Made by a program: the position numbers and the translations under genes. From positions 1 to 64,000 of the forward strand of contig QZCP01000152.1 in the NCBI GenBank assembly GCA_003956705.1: a stretch of 64,000 bases of DNA, read 5' to 3'. The notes beneath the pieces are model-generated. The model made no database searches, was not told the origin of the DNA, and saw only the letters and a list, made by a program, of their open reading frames with translations. Source of the DNA: Brevipalpus yothersi. Lineage: Eukaryota; Arthropoda; Arachnida; Trombidiformes; Tenuipalpidae. How positions within the stretch are numbered: the first letter of the stretch is position 1; every line of letters begins with the position of its first letter. Positions 13,443-23,299 of the stretch are shown piece after piece.

Positions 13443-14184
13443 ATGGGTTTCTACCGATATTCTCAAGAATTATGGAAGAAGAAACAAAGTGATGTGATGA
13501 TGTTTCTTCTGCGTCTCCGAACATGGGAATACCGGCAGCAGCATGTAATTGTTCGATGTTCCAGGCCAACCAGGCCGGAAAAAGCTCGTAGAATAGGTTA
13601 TAAGAATAAGCAAGGATTTGTAATTTATCGAATTCGTATTCGTCGTGGTTGCCGAAAGAAGCAGGTTCCAAAAGGTTTGTAGTGATTTTTATGTTGGAGA
13701 TTTGTTATGATTTTAACTACACTCTGTGGTAGCTTTGGTGTGATGTGAAATATTAATTGGCTGTGTTCTATTTTCTCTTTGTGCTTATATTGTAGGAGCC
13801 ACCTATGGTAAACCCAAAAATGAAGGTGTTAATCAATTGAAACATCGACGAAATCTTCAAGCAATCGCTGAAACTCGTATCGGTAAGCGTGTTGCCAAAG
13901 CTTTACGAGTGTTGGGCTCTTACTGGGTAGGACAAGATTCCACTTTCAAATATTTCGAAGTTGTCTGCATCGATCCCTTCCACAAAGCTATTCGTAATGA
14001 TCCCAAGATTAATTGGATCTGTAAATCGGTCCACAAACACAGAGAGTGTCGTGGACTCACCAGTGCTGGTAAGAAACATCGTGGACTCCGTGGACGCGGT
14101 CACGGTTTTGTCAAGACTGTTGGTGGCTCTCGCCATGCCTCTTGGAAGAGACGCAATACTCTTCAATTACATCGCAAGAGATAA
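13443..14184 (+). CDS. RpL15: Ribosomal protein L15 (eL15), large ribosomal subunit
   Basis: Structural protein of the cytosolic 60S ribosomal subunit. Coding exons are 13443-13674 and 13796-14184. The join AAA G|GA restores Lys-Gly and gives 206 residues, close to the roughly 204 usual for eL15. The N terminus MGFYRYSQELWKKKQSD and the C-terminal end ASWKRRNTLQLHRKR are near-identical to the family, and the highly basic interior RIRRGCRKKQ and RGLRGRGHGFVKTVGG is typical. A non-coding first exon probably ends at 13323, with a GT-AG intron at 13324-13412 just before the start codon, an arrangement common in ribosomal protein genes. AATAAA follows at 14215. The gene starts the dense part of the window. 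Confidence 0.98.
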
Positions 14185-14214
14185 ATGTCTTTGTTTATTC
14201 CTCAACTTAAACTT

Positions 14215-14220
14215 AATAAA
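14215..14220 (+). terminator. Polyadenylation signal of RpL15
   Basis: Canonical AATAAA 31 bases after the stop codon. Confidence 0.7.
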
Positions 14221-14664
14221 TCAAGTTCATATTTAACTTGAAGCTCAACTGCGCCATGTACTTCTTTTCACCATCGCCGCGCGTAATTCATCACATAACT
14301 TGACATCAGTTCTTCTCTCTAGTTGAATCTGTGGATGTTAAAGATTTCAAAAATTATTCTAGCCATGCAAACCAAAGATAGGTATTTTTCATTTTCACTC
14401 TACTCTCGATAAGAGTAGAATTTATGGTCAAGTTAAGCAAAAAAAGGAAGAAACAAAAAGTATTAAGAATTTAGTAAGAATTCTAGTCAATCAGATTGGA
14501 AAACCGCGAATTTGAATCAAATTTTCAATTCCAATATCTTGGAATTCTTGTTATTCAGACCTATTTAATTGCTCATTTCTCAAAAGTTTGTTGAATTTAT
14601 TAACCGCTCGCATTCCCTGGAATCCATTGTCAAGTATATCTTGGCAACATGCAAGCATGATAGC

Positions 14665-14665
<1 letters not shown>

Positions 14666-14732
<67 letters not shown>

Positions 14733-14746
14733 GTCTCTCTCTCTCT
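14666..14746. repeat. Long (CT)n microsatellite with two GTCT interruptions
   Basis: About 80 bases of CT repeat, interrupted near the end by two G substitutions. It lies in the presumed promoter or 5' UTR region of the gene starting at 14907. Confidence 0.97.
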
Positions 14747-14906
14747 TGGTTGCTCTCTTTCTTGTAAACAGAGCTCTCTCGAGAGGAGTTATCAACAGAG
14801 AGGAGGCCATTACTAGGAGTGTGAGAATTTAAATTTTGCATTTGTCATTTGATTTGATTTTTTTGCTGAGGATTGATCGATCATTTGGGTGTAACTTTAT
14901 TTGGTT

Positions 14907-17633
14907 ATGATGTTTGACCTTACAAGCAGTATTAACCAAGTGATTCGAGGAACTGTCATCACAGCTATTGTTGTGTTCCTACTTTGTGGTGGTGGCTATT
15001 GTTATGATGATATACGTTTGGAAGATGGTCCAACAATTTGTGATGGAAATGTTACCCATATAAACGGAACTGGTCAATTGCCTGTGCCCACTGATCTGGT
15101 TGGGAAAGAATGTAACTACAATATAGATGTTACAGGCAAGAGTGTTACTCTTATTATCAAGAAACTTGAGCTGTCCGATGGAGAATATATTGCCTTTGGA
15201 TCGGTGGATGGAACTGTGTATCTCAATCTTACCAGCGAGAAGATCAAAGCTGATTTGAACGGTTACCCACTTCAGAATCGTTTTATCTTCCTTGGATCTC
15301 CTAAGCAGTTTACTAATATCACATTGAAAACCACCAGTGCAGTTGCATCTCGAGTGGTGGACATCGAACTCCAGCTTGACAAAGTTAAATTAACAATCGA
15401 CACTGAGAGCGTTTTTCAATCACTCAATGCAAACACTAGTGATAGTATCAGTCAAGAGATGGGAATTTCTTTCACATCTACATCAAAGAGTCTTGTAATC
15501 AACTTTGGGCCTAAAAACTTATTCTCGTTAGATAAAGATTCGAACATTTCCGTTGACACTGATAACATAATTGGAAATTCTGGTACCACTGACTTCACCG
15601 TTAAAGGTAGCCCTAAGGACCAGATCCTCGACATTTCATTCTACTTTGTGAACAGTAACTGTTCATTAAATAAAGACATCTCGACCAGTACCTCCTATGT
15701 TTATGTCATCAACTCTGATGCCATCAGAAACGAAGTGGATGTCCGCTGTCTCACAATTTTAAGAGGAGGATCTGAAAGCTCTTTGAGTTTAGAATTTGAT
15801 GACAAGCAGATTGCGATCCCCTCAGGTAACCATATAGTGGTACGCAAAGGACTAAAAAGGTCATCTCCTGTCATTTTGGATATCTCACCTCTCACCTATC
15901 CATATGTGAGCAAAGATGCATTTAATTCTCTCATAAATTCATCCGATATTTTTATAACTTATGAAGCATTCACTACAGATGGTGAACATCCTACTTTCAC
16001 CGTCTTTAGAACATCAAAAAATGTTCTTACTGAGAAGGGTAGCATCAAATGTTCTGAGAAAAATCCTTGCCCCAAGAAATTTATTTTCCAAACGGAAGGT
16101 CTCAGAGCTTCCATCAAGAGCAACATGAAAGAACGCCTAGATGTTGACGTAGTTATCTATGATTCATCCTGGATAGATGAAAACTCCAAGATTGCCTGCT
16201 TCAAAAAGAATGAAACTTTCCCAGACTTGATTGTTTCGGAAACTGGAATTCTGTATGTCGAGCTCTCTAATTCTTCATCAACTATCAATTGGAATTTACA
16301 AGGAACCAAAAATAGAACCGTCTCAGTTGCACGAAATAGCAAAGCTTCTCTCACAGTGTCAAGCGAAATTCTGAATCCAAACAATATATATGTGTGGATC
16401 TTGCCATCTTTTCATGACCAAGCTGGGATGGTCAAATCATTGATTTTCTCCTCAATATTCGTGGAGAAGGGTACCTCTTTGAAAATCACTGAAGTTGGAA
16501 ATGACCAAGTTGATTTCACTCTGGACGGAACGGAAGACTCAGTGAAATCCGGTCTCTCATTCATTTTAGCCGGCGAAAAGTCCCATGTTATTTCCTATAC
16601 TCGCTCAGGCACTCAATCACCCGTTAATTCTTCAATCAACTTCATCCAAGCATCAGTAGTCCCCATCATCTATAACGAACCTCGATCTTATAAGCTAGAA
16701 AAAACTGATACTTTCACCCCATTTGGTAGTTACAGCTATCCAAATAATTATTCCCTTCTCGGGATGGGTCAAGGACTTGGGAACGAGTACGGTAAAATAA
16801 TTTCTAAAACCCCAAAGATTCTCGCTACATTTGACGATGTCGATCTAGCTCCTGCTTCAACTTTGGAACTCTACCCTGGAGCCAAGATCACCATGCCAAA
16901 TACACCAGATTTGATCTTGGACAGTAGTGTTGCCATCAATTTTGATCGTTCGATTCTCAATTCAAAAAGCTCAAAAGCAAACTTTGGTGATCAGGTGACG
17001 GGGCGGGGATTTTCAGGAAAACTTCGGGCATTATCTTGTGGAGAGACTTCTTCGGCTGCCACTGGCAAAATTACTATTAATACCACCTGCTATTACATAA
17101 TCTCTACCCCTATGGTGAAAGATAAAGTTCAGCTATTGAATATTACCTTGGCTTCTCAAGCTCCTGAGGGTCTGAGAATCCTTGATGATAGATCTCTTAG
17201 ATCGATGAGTGACGAAGTGAGGCTTTTGAATCTCTCGAATCATCTAATTTTCAATAGCTCTCAAGAATATGTGATGATTTGGAGCGAAAAGTCCGATGGA
17301 AAAACAATCGATATGAGCTGGACTACTTTCGAATGCCCATCTGTACCGGGATATTGTAGAAATCGTCAAAGATGTCTCCTCGAATCATGGCGATGCAATG
17401 GGAAGAATGAATGTGGTGACTGGAGTGATGAGTTGAATTGCAATTCAACAATACCAGTACCAGTACCCAAAATTGAAACCAAAACTGTAGGAGTTCCTTA
17501 CTGGGTTCTAGTATTTATCATACTTCCCCTTGCATTCATAGTTGGATTCGTGAGCAGCAAGTATGTTCCCACAATATTGAGCAGAATTCGACCTGGTGGT
17601 TATCAGTCTTTTCGTACCGATGTAGATGCTTGA
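14907..17633 (+). CDS. Large single-pass membrane protein with CUB-like N terminus and LDL-receptor class A domain
   Basis: A single uninterrupted exon encodes 908 residues; translation is taken from the first ATG (14907), with a second ATG next to it. A hydrophobic signal segment (about residues 18-32) precedes a long ectodomain of about 830 residues rich in Ser, Thr and NxS/T glycosylation sites. The first 130 residues look CUB-like (paired cysteines and beta-rich sequence such as TLIIKKLELSDGEYIAFGS), a tentative reading. Residues 808-846 form a clear LDLa module: six cysteines with the calcium-binding ending CNGKNECGDWSDE. A transmembrane helix (about 865-882) and a 26-residue tail follow. 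The tail contains YQSF (899-902), a YxxPhi-type endocytosis motif. It is probably a cell-surface receptor or adhesion protein; ligand and function are unknown. AATAAA follows at 17700. Confidence 0.85.
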   Translation: MMFDLTSSINQVIRGTVITAIVVFLLCGGGYCYDDIRLEDGPTICDGNVTHINGTGQLPVPTDLVGKECNYNIDVTGKSVTLIIKKLELSDGEYIAFGSVDGTVYLNLTSEKIKADLNGYPLQNRFIFLGSPKQFTNITLKTTSAVASRVVDIELQLDKVKLTIDTESVFQSLNANTSDSISQEMGISFTSTSKSLVINFGPKNLFSLDKDSNISVDTDNIIGNSGTTDFTVKGSPKDQILDISFYFVNSNCSLNKDISTSTSYVYVINSDAIRNEVDVRCLTILRGGSESSLSLEFDDKQIAIPSGNHIVVRKGLKRSSPVILDISPLTYPYVSKDAFNSLINSSDIFITYEAFTTDGEHPTFTVFRTSKNVLTEKGSIKCSEKNPCPKKFIFQTEGLRASIKSNMKERLDVDVVIYDSSWIDENSKIACFKKNETFPDLIVSETGILYVELSNSSSTINWNLQGTKNRTVSVARNSKASLTVSSEILNPNNIYVWILPSFHDQAGMVKSLIFSSIFVEKGTSLKITEVGNDQVDFTLDGTEDSVKSGLSFILAGEKSHVISYTRSGTQSPVNSSINFIQASVVPIIYNEPRSYKLEKTDTFTPFGSYSYPNNYSLLGMGQGLGNEYGKIISKTPKILATFDDVDLAPASTLELYPGAKITMPNTPDLILDSSVAINFDRSILNSKSSKANFGDQVTGRGFSGKLRALSCGETSSAATGKITINTTCYYIISTPMVKDKVQLLNITLASQAPEGLRILDDRSLRSMSDEVRLLNLSNHLIFNSSQEYVMIWSEKSDGKTIDMSWTTFECPSVPGYCRNRQRCLLESWRCNGKNECGDWSDELNCNSTIPVPVPKIETKTVGVPYWVLVFIILPLAFIVGFVSSKYVPTILSRIRPGGYQSFRTDVDA

Positions 17634-17981
17634 ATAATGATGGATGATAAAAAAATATGTTTATTTACTATCGAAGAGATATTAAAATATTTAATCAATA
17701 ATAAACTTCTTTCAACTTTTGATTTATCAGTGTCAATTTATAATAATCAATGAATATTATTCATCTGATGAACAATATTCATTGAACATTTCATCATTTC
17801 ATCATGTGCAAAGAGGGCGCATTTCATTGAGCATCTCGAGCGCGTGTTTGTTTGTTTGTGTTTTGACGATTTGATTTCGGTTTGTTTCATCATCTTGTTT
17901 TTACTTGATTGTTTGATTTTTTCCTTTGGATTGTTCATCTTATTCTATAGTTTTGTGTGTCCATTTGAAGTGTGTAACAAA
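17634..17981. other. Spacer between the LDLa gene and crooked neck
   Basis: About 350 bases containing the 3' end of the upstream gene (AATAAA at 17700-17705) and the T-rich upstream region or 5' UTR of crooked neck. No further gene is visible. Confidence 0.7.
17700..17705 (+). terminator. Polyadenylation signal of the LDLa membrane protein gene
   Basis: AATAAA about 67 bases after the stop codon. Confidence 0.6.
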
Positions 17982-20055
17982 ATGTCAAAAACTAAAGTGA
18001 AAAATAAAGCACCCGCTGAGGTGCAGATCACAGCAGAACAACTTATCCGAGAGGCCAAAGAGCGAGATTTGGAAATACTTCCACCGGTAAGTGTAACTGT
18101 TTATCTGTCTGCTTTTTGGGAAATCATTATCTGAAATATTCGATTTAACTTTACTAATATCTTGTTTCAATCAACAGCCACCAAAGCAAAAAATTTCTGA
18201 TCCCGAGGAGCTAGCTGAATATCAATTGAGGAAAAGAAAAGTATTTGAAGATAACATCCGAAAGAATCGAGCATCAATAGCCAATTGGATCAAGTATGCG
18301 GCCTGGGAAGAAAGTCAGAGCGAAATTGCCAGAGCTAGATCGGTGTTTGAAAGAGCGCTGGATGTCGATCATAGATCTATTACACTATGGCTTCGATATG
18401 CCGAGATGGAGATGAAAAATCGCCAGGTCAATCATGCGAGAAACGTTTTGGATAGAGCTGTCACAATTTTACCCAGATGTAACCAATTTTGGTATAAGTA
18501 CACTTACATGGAGGAAATACTTGGTAGTATACCTTCATGTAGACAAGTTTTCGAACGTTGGATGGCCTGGGAGCCAGAGGAGCAAGCATGGGCAACTTAT
18601 ATCAATTTTGAAGTCAGATACAATGAAATCGAACGTGCCCGTGAAATCCACAAGAGATTCATAGCTATCCATCCAGAAGTTAGAAATTGGTTAAAACTCG
18701 CCAGATTTGAGGAAAAGAATGGGTTCATCGTCAATGCTAGAGATGTGTATGAGAGAGCAGTTGAGTATTTTGGTGATCAACATATGGAAGAAGTTTTGCT
18801 CACATCTTTCGCCAAATTTGAGGAGCGGCAAAAGGAACACGACAGAGTCAAAGCTATCTATCGTTATGGTCTTGAAAAGCTAGCCAATCATCAGGAACTT
18901 CTCAATCAATACACACTCTATGAGAAGAAATATGGTGAGAGAGCTGACATTGAAGACGTTATACTCAGCAAACAGAGACTGAAGTATGAGAAAGAACTAG
19001 AGGAAAATCCACATGATTACGATGTCTGGTTTGACTACATTCATCTTGTGGAGAATGAAGGTGATATTGATAGTATTAGGAGAGTTTATGAAAGAGCCAT
19101 TGCTAACATTCCCCCAAAGAAAGACAAACGTCTATGGAGACGTTATATTTACCTCTGGATTTATTATGCTGTTTTTGAGGAACTTACAGCAGAAGACATA
19201 GAGAGAACAAGAGCTGTCTATCAGCTATGTCTCAACAAGATCATCCCTCATAAAATTTTCACTTTCGCCAAGATGTGGATAATGGCTGCGATGTTCGAAG
19301 TAAGACAAAAAGATCTCAAAGCAGCAAGAAAGATTTTGGGTTTCTCCATCGGTCACTGTCCCAAAAATAAGCTTTTTAGAGAATATATAAATTTCGAGAT
19401 GAATCTTCGGGAGTTCGATAGATGCCGAACTCTATATCAAAAGTATGTTGAATTTTCACCTGAAAACTGTACTTCTTGGATCAAATTTGCCGAGCTAGAG
19501 ACTCTTTTGGGTGAAAACGAGCGAGCTAGAACTATTTATGAAATAGCTATATCTCAAGAAAGACTAGACATGCCCGAAGTTGTTTGGAAAGCTTTTATTG
19601 ACTTTGAGGTTGACTCAGAGAACTTTGAGAACGCTCGAAATCTATTTGAAAGACTTCTCGAGCGTACCCAACATGTTAAAGTTTGGATCTCTTTTGCAAG
19701 ATTTGAATTGTCGGTCGATTCGGAGCCCCAACCAACAGAACGAGCTCGAACTGTTTTTCGACGTGCTAACAAAGCTCTAAAGAAATGTGAAAACAAAGAG
19801 GTACGATTTCTCCTTCTGGAAGCATGGCAAGCTTTCGAAAAAGAACATGGAAGTGAGAAAGAAATCAGTGAGGTTCAAGCTCTAATGCCAAGAAAAATCA
19901 AGAAGAGAAGAAAAATACCAGGAGAAGATGGAGGTTGGGAAGAATATTTTGAGTATCTTTTCCCTGAAGATGAGACTATGAGCTCAGCATCGAAAATACT
20001 TGAGATTTCCAAAAAATGGAAACAACAAATGGAAGCTCAAAAGTCAAATATGTAA
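17982..20055 (+). CDS. crn: Crooked neck-like protein 1 (CRNKL1/Clf1/Syf3), spliceosome component
   Basis: Scaffold protein of the Prp19-associated (NineTeen) complex, required in the nucleus for spliceosome activation. Exons are 17982-18086 and 18178-20055, with a 91-bp intron falling between codons (GAAATACTTCCACCG|CCACCAAAG). The product has 660 residues, slightly shorter than fly and human orthologues. Almost the whole protein is made of HAT (half-a-TPR) repeats with the recurring pattern W..Y/F..E......ARxVxERAL, for example NWIKYAAWEESQSEIARARS and VWISFARFELSVDSE. The N terminus VKNKAPAEVQITAEQLIREA and the following PPKQKISDPEELAEYQLRKR are strongly family-specific. It converges tail to tail with ANKRD49, with only 139 bases between the stop codons. 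Confidence 0.97.
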
Positions 20056-20194
20056 ATATGTAGATACTATTTTTTATTTATGAATTATTTACCAAAGTAA
20101 ACTCAAACAATTCTCTACCCTTTTCCGCTGTGACAACTCAAGCTGACAAGAAGCCATTATCATCTTGCATTATCCAGAGAGGATATTCCACATT

Positions 20195-20851
20195 TTAATA
20201 TTTGATCTGGTCAAAAAGTCGATAGTAAGGAGAACTTCGATACGCAATGTCTAGAGGAGTGTCTCCTGCTCCATTTTTTACATTGACATCAACATCTGGA
20301 TGATAGAGGAAAAGTTCTAATAGTTTACGATTTTTTGTTGTTGCTGCAAGATGAATCGGATATACATCTCCATCAGATTTTACATTTATATTAGCTCCGC
20401 TTTGGAGAAGAACTGCTGCCGATTCCATGGCTCCCCATCGAGCTGTACAGTGAAGAGGTGTCCATCCTTCAACAGTCCTTGCATGAATGTCTGCACCATT
20501 TTCGATCAAAAATTTTACCACTTCAACGTTGTTGTGGTAACAAGCACGATGTAGCGGTGTGTATTTGTCGGTGTCACATATATTTATCAAGCTTGGATCC
20601 TTTCTCAACATGTACCCAACATGGTAAGGAGTTCCTCTGGCACAGAATTTGAACATTTTTTCTTCCTTGGTCAATTTTTTCTTCTCAGTTTCTTGTGTTT
20701 TGCACTCCGATTGTTCAGCATCTGCGATTCCATTTTTGTTGTTTTCGTTTTGATTATCACTTTTAAGCTCATTTGTATTCGATTGTTCCAATGATCCACT
20801 CTTGGATGATGATGTTGATTCTAATCTCTCTGTCTCACCAGCTCCACTCAT
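20195..20851 (-). CDS. ANKRD49: Ankyrin repeat domain protein 49-like
   Basis: Intronless gene of 218 residues. The N-terminal 75 residues are acidic, Ser/Asn-rich and probably disordered. From about residue 90 there are four ankyrin repeats: DKYTPLHRACYHNNVEVVKF, EGWTPLHCTARWGAMESAAV, a divergent third with YPIHLAATTKNRKLLELFL, and a terminal GDTPLDIAYRSSPYYRLFDQ. The end resembles the characteristic ANKRD49 C terminus, with a Tyr-rich last helix. Mammalian ANKRD49 is a small nuclear or cytoplasmic protein linked to transcriptional activation and germ cells; its role here is inferred only from homology. The start is the single in-frame ATG ahead of the repeats. It is divergent from the SelT gene and convergent with crooked neck. 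Confidence 0.88.
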   Translation of the reverse strand: MSGAGETERLESTSSSKSGSLEQSNTNELKSDNQNENNKNGIADAEQSECKTQETEKKKLTKEEKMFKFCARGTPYHVGYMLRKDPSLINICDTDKYTPLHRACYHNNVEVVKFLIENGADIHARTVEGWTPLHCTARWGAMESAAVLLQSGANINVKSDGDVYPIHLAATTKNRKLLELFLYHPDVDVNVKNGAGDTPLDIAYRSSPYYRLFDQIKY

Positions 20852-21535
20852 GATGATGATATTAATCTCAAACTTGTGTTCAGAATCATCAATTCACGTT
20901 CTGACAAATCATCAGAACAAGGCATCACATCGATCAGAAAACGATTCCTATCAAAAACAGATAATATCGTCAATCGAAGGCCATAGTTGTACGATTTCGA
21001 CAATCAAACAAAATGATACTCACTCTTCACAATCAAATGAATCACCATCAACTCTCGATGATCATCAAACGTGAGCCAAACAAATCTTCATTCTAGATGA
21101 GCACCAAAATTCCACACACAAATAATTACTCTAATTCAATTACAATCTCAATTCACACTTGATGACTGATCAAGATCATCACCGTAAACTGTTTCGAGTT
21201 TATCTTGAAAAATTTTTTAAGAAAACATCCAAAAAATTCACAAGATCACATGCATAAACAATATGGTTTGTTTATTATTACTATTGAAGTGTTTTTAAAA
21301 GGAAAGAAAAAAAGTAGCCAATCAAAGTTGGCGCTTTAAAAGATCATTTCATTTCATTTCATTGAAGCAGGAAAAAATGTTGCTGAATGTTGATGTTTTT
21401 GATTAATTTGTTTAGATGACAAGTGAAATCTGTAACAATTTGATTGTGGACGTTTATTGATTCATTTGTAGATGTGTTAATTTTTTTTCCTTTGGTGGTG
21501 TGTAAGCGGATAGTGTTTTTTTCAGTGTGTGAATC
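20852..21535. promoter_or_regulatory. Shared upstream region between ANKRD49 (-) and the SelT gene (+)
   Basis: About 680 bases separate two divergent start codons, so promoter elements of both genes probably lie here. It contains many ATCATCA-type short repeats, a TTTCA repeat near 21345-21360 and no gene. No TATA box or initiator can be assigned with confidence. Confidence 0.5.
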
Positions 21536-22430
21536 ATGCCTAGTACACAGGGACCACAGCAATTTGCGATGGCCGAGAGACCCGGTAAATGGATCCTCGT
21601 TGTGCTGAGTCTATTTTTGGTTATGACAGCAAAGGATCTCATCTCATCTCGTTCTCAAACCACATCGGCATCATCATCTTCTGATAGCAGTAATAATAGA
21701 GTTAAGAGTTCACCATCATTGACACCTGATGCCAGTATGGTTGGTGGGGATGTCAATTTTCCAACCAGAAAGAAAATATCAACCATGAAATTCTATTATT
21801 GGTATGTTGTCTCATCATTATGTAGCTGCGTGTAGCTGTAATTATAATATATTATAATATACTGTGTAATACATGTGTAATTAGCCTAATACATTTTCAT
21901 TTTTTATATCTTATTTCATACAGCATATCTTGTGGTTATGCTAAAGCTTATCAAGAATACGCTAGTCTCATTAGCGAAAATTTTCCAAATGTCATTGTTT
22001 CCGGAGAAAATTATTCAACGGGTACAGTGCGAACATTAATAGCAAATGCACTGAACATTGCTCGTATGGCCATAATATTCCTGATCATCATGAATAAGAA
22101 TCCATTCGTATATTTCCGAATGGCAACACCTCAAGTATGGTTCTGGCTCACACAACATAAAATTCCAGGTTGTCTCATGATTTTTTTCATAACTAATACC
22201 TTGGAAGCTAATCTTATGTCATCTGGAGCTTTTGAAATCTTTTTGGATGGTTAGTATGGTGTAAAATAGCATATTTGAACATTTGTTTGACAATTTTCCC
22301 TACTTATTCAGATAAACAAATTTGGTCCAAACTTGAGACGGGAAGAGTACCTTCACATCAAGAACTCTTGAAAATGGTTGCCGTCAACACTCAGTTTGGA
22401 GATGATATGATGTATATGAACAAGTATTGA
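21536..22430 (+). CDS. SELENOT: Selenoprotein T homologue with Cys in place of selenocysteine
   Basis: Thioredoxin-like oxidoreductase of the ER membrane. Exons are 21536-21801, 21924-22249 and 22312-22430 (GT-AG introns of 122 and 62 bp), giving 236 residues. An N-terminal hydrophobic segment (WILVVLSLFLVM) acts as signal or anchor. The redox motif is created across the first junction: TG|C gives C89-I-S-C92, where vertebrate SelT has CVSU. Family-specific sequence follows: GYAKAYQEYASLISENFPNV, then GENYSTG, the hydrophobic hairpin IARMAIIFLIIMNKNPFVYF, and the conserved end STGAFEI-like SSGAFEIFLDDKQIWSKLET. UGA is not used internally, so the protein does not depend on selenium. Identity is very firm; the Cys form is read directly from the DNA. 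Confidence 0.95.
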
Positions 22431-22667
22431 TGAATATTCCATCTAAAATGTGAAAACCATGGAGCTTCTTGATATCCAGCTCTTTCCTAGTTTCTAATCT
22501 TAGAGCTACGCAAATGAGCCATTTTGGATGTAAATTTTGTTAACGAAGACTATTGTATTGTATTCCTGATGCATGGTGATGTGATAGCCATCAAAACATC
22601 ATAGCCTCCAGGATATCATTCAATCTCTCCTTTTTGTAAATGTTTCTGCTCTTGATTTGTAAATCAT

Positions 22668-22745
<78 letters not shown>

Positions 22746-23299
22746 GAACTCTTGTCTAAACTTGTATGCTCAAGAATTACTGCTATCGATGAAAATGCAT
22801 GCTATCTTCTTTTCAAAATGACTATTCCCGAAGAGCTAGTGATTAAAATCCGATCTATAAATTCTTATAGGCAACTTTTCAATTTTGTTTGTGATAATTT
22901 TCCTAATATGCATCAGGGGAATAGAAAACGGTGCTCATTTCATCGAAGCAGAAAATTCTTTCAGATATTTGGGAATAGAATATGATGATAGTGACTTGTC
23001 TACAATGTTATTGTGACCAGTGAACAAATTTCTGTGAAATCTGAGGCTCAATTTATTTCCTTTAAAATTACGCCGTTGAATCTCAAGACAATTCAAAATA
23101 CTTTCATCGGATGATCACTCACGGCTTGATCATGACTTGATGAATGTTGAAGAAAGTATCAATGATGTGACTACACGATGTCATATGGAAAAAGTATTTG
23201 TGAGAGGGATTCACTCCTTACTCATCAGTGTAAAACCCTGGAGTAGATTAAAATTGAAGATGAGTTATTCTTAGACACTGATTTGTGAGTGTTGTGATT
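22431..23299. other. Spacer between SelT gene and the alkaline phosphatase gene
   Basis: It contains the SelT 3' UTR, the CT tract at 22670-22741 and AT-rich unique sequence. A 77-codon open frame at 22752-22985 shows no family resemblance and is not accepted as a gene. Confidence 0.65.
22670..22741. repeat. Long (CT)n microsatellite
   Basis: A pure CT tract of about 72 bases, some 240 bases after the SelT stop codon. Confidence 0.97.

Larger units (their letters stand above)
14185..14906. other. Spacer between RpL15 and the LDLa membrane protein gene
   Basis: It contains the RpL15 3' UTR with AATAAA at 14215-14220, AT-rich unique sequence, and the CT tract at 14666-14746 about 160 bases before the next start codon. 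No gene is visible. The last part is presumably promoter and 5' UTR of the downstream gene. Confidence 0.7.
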
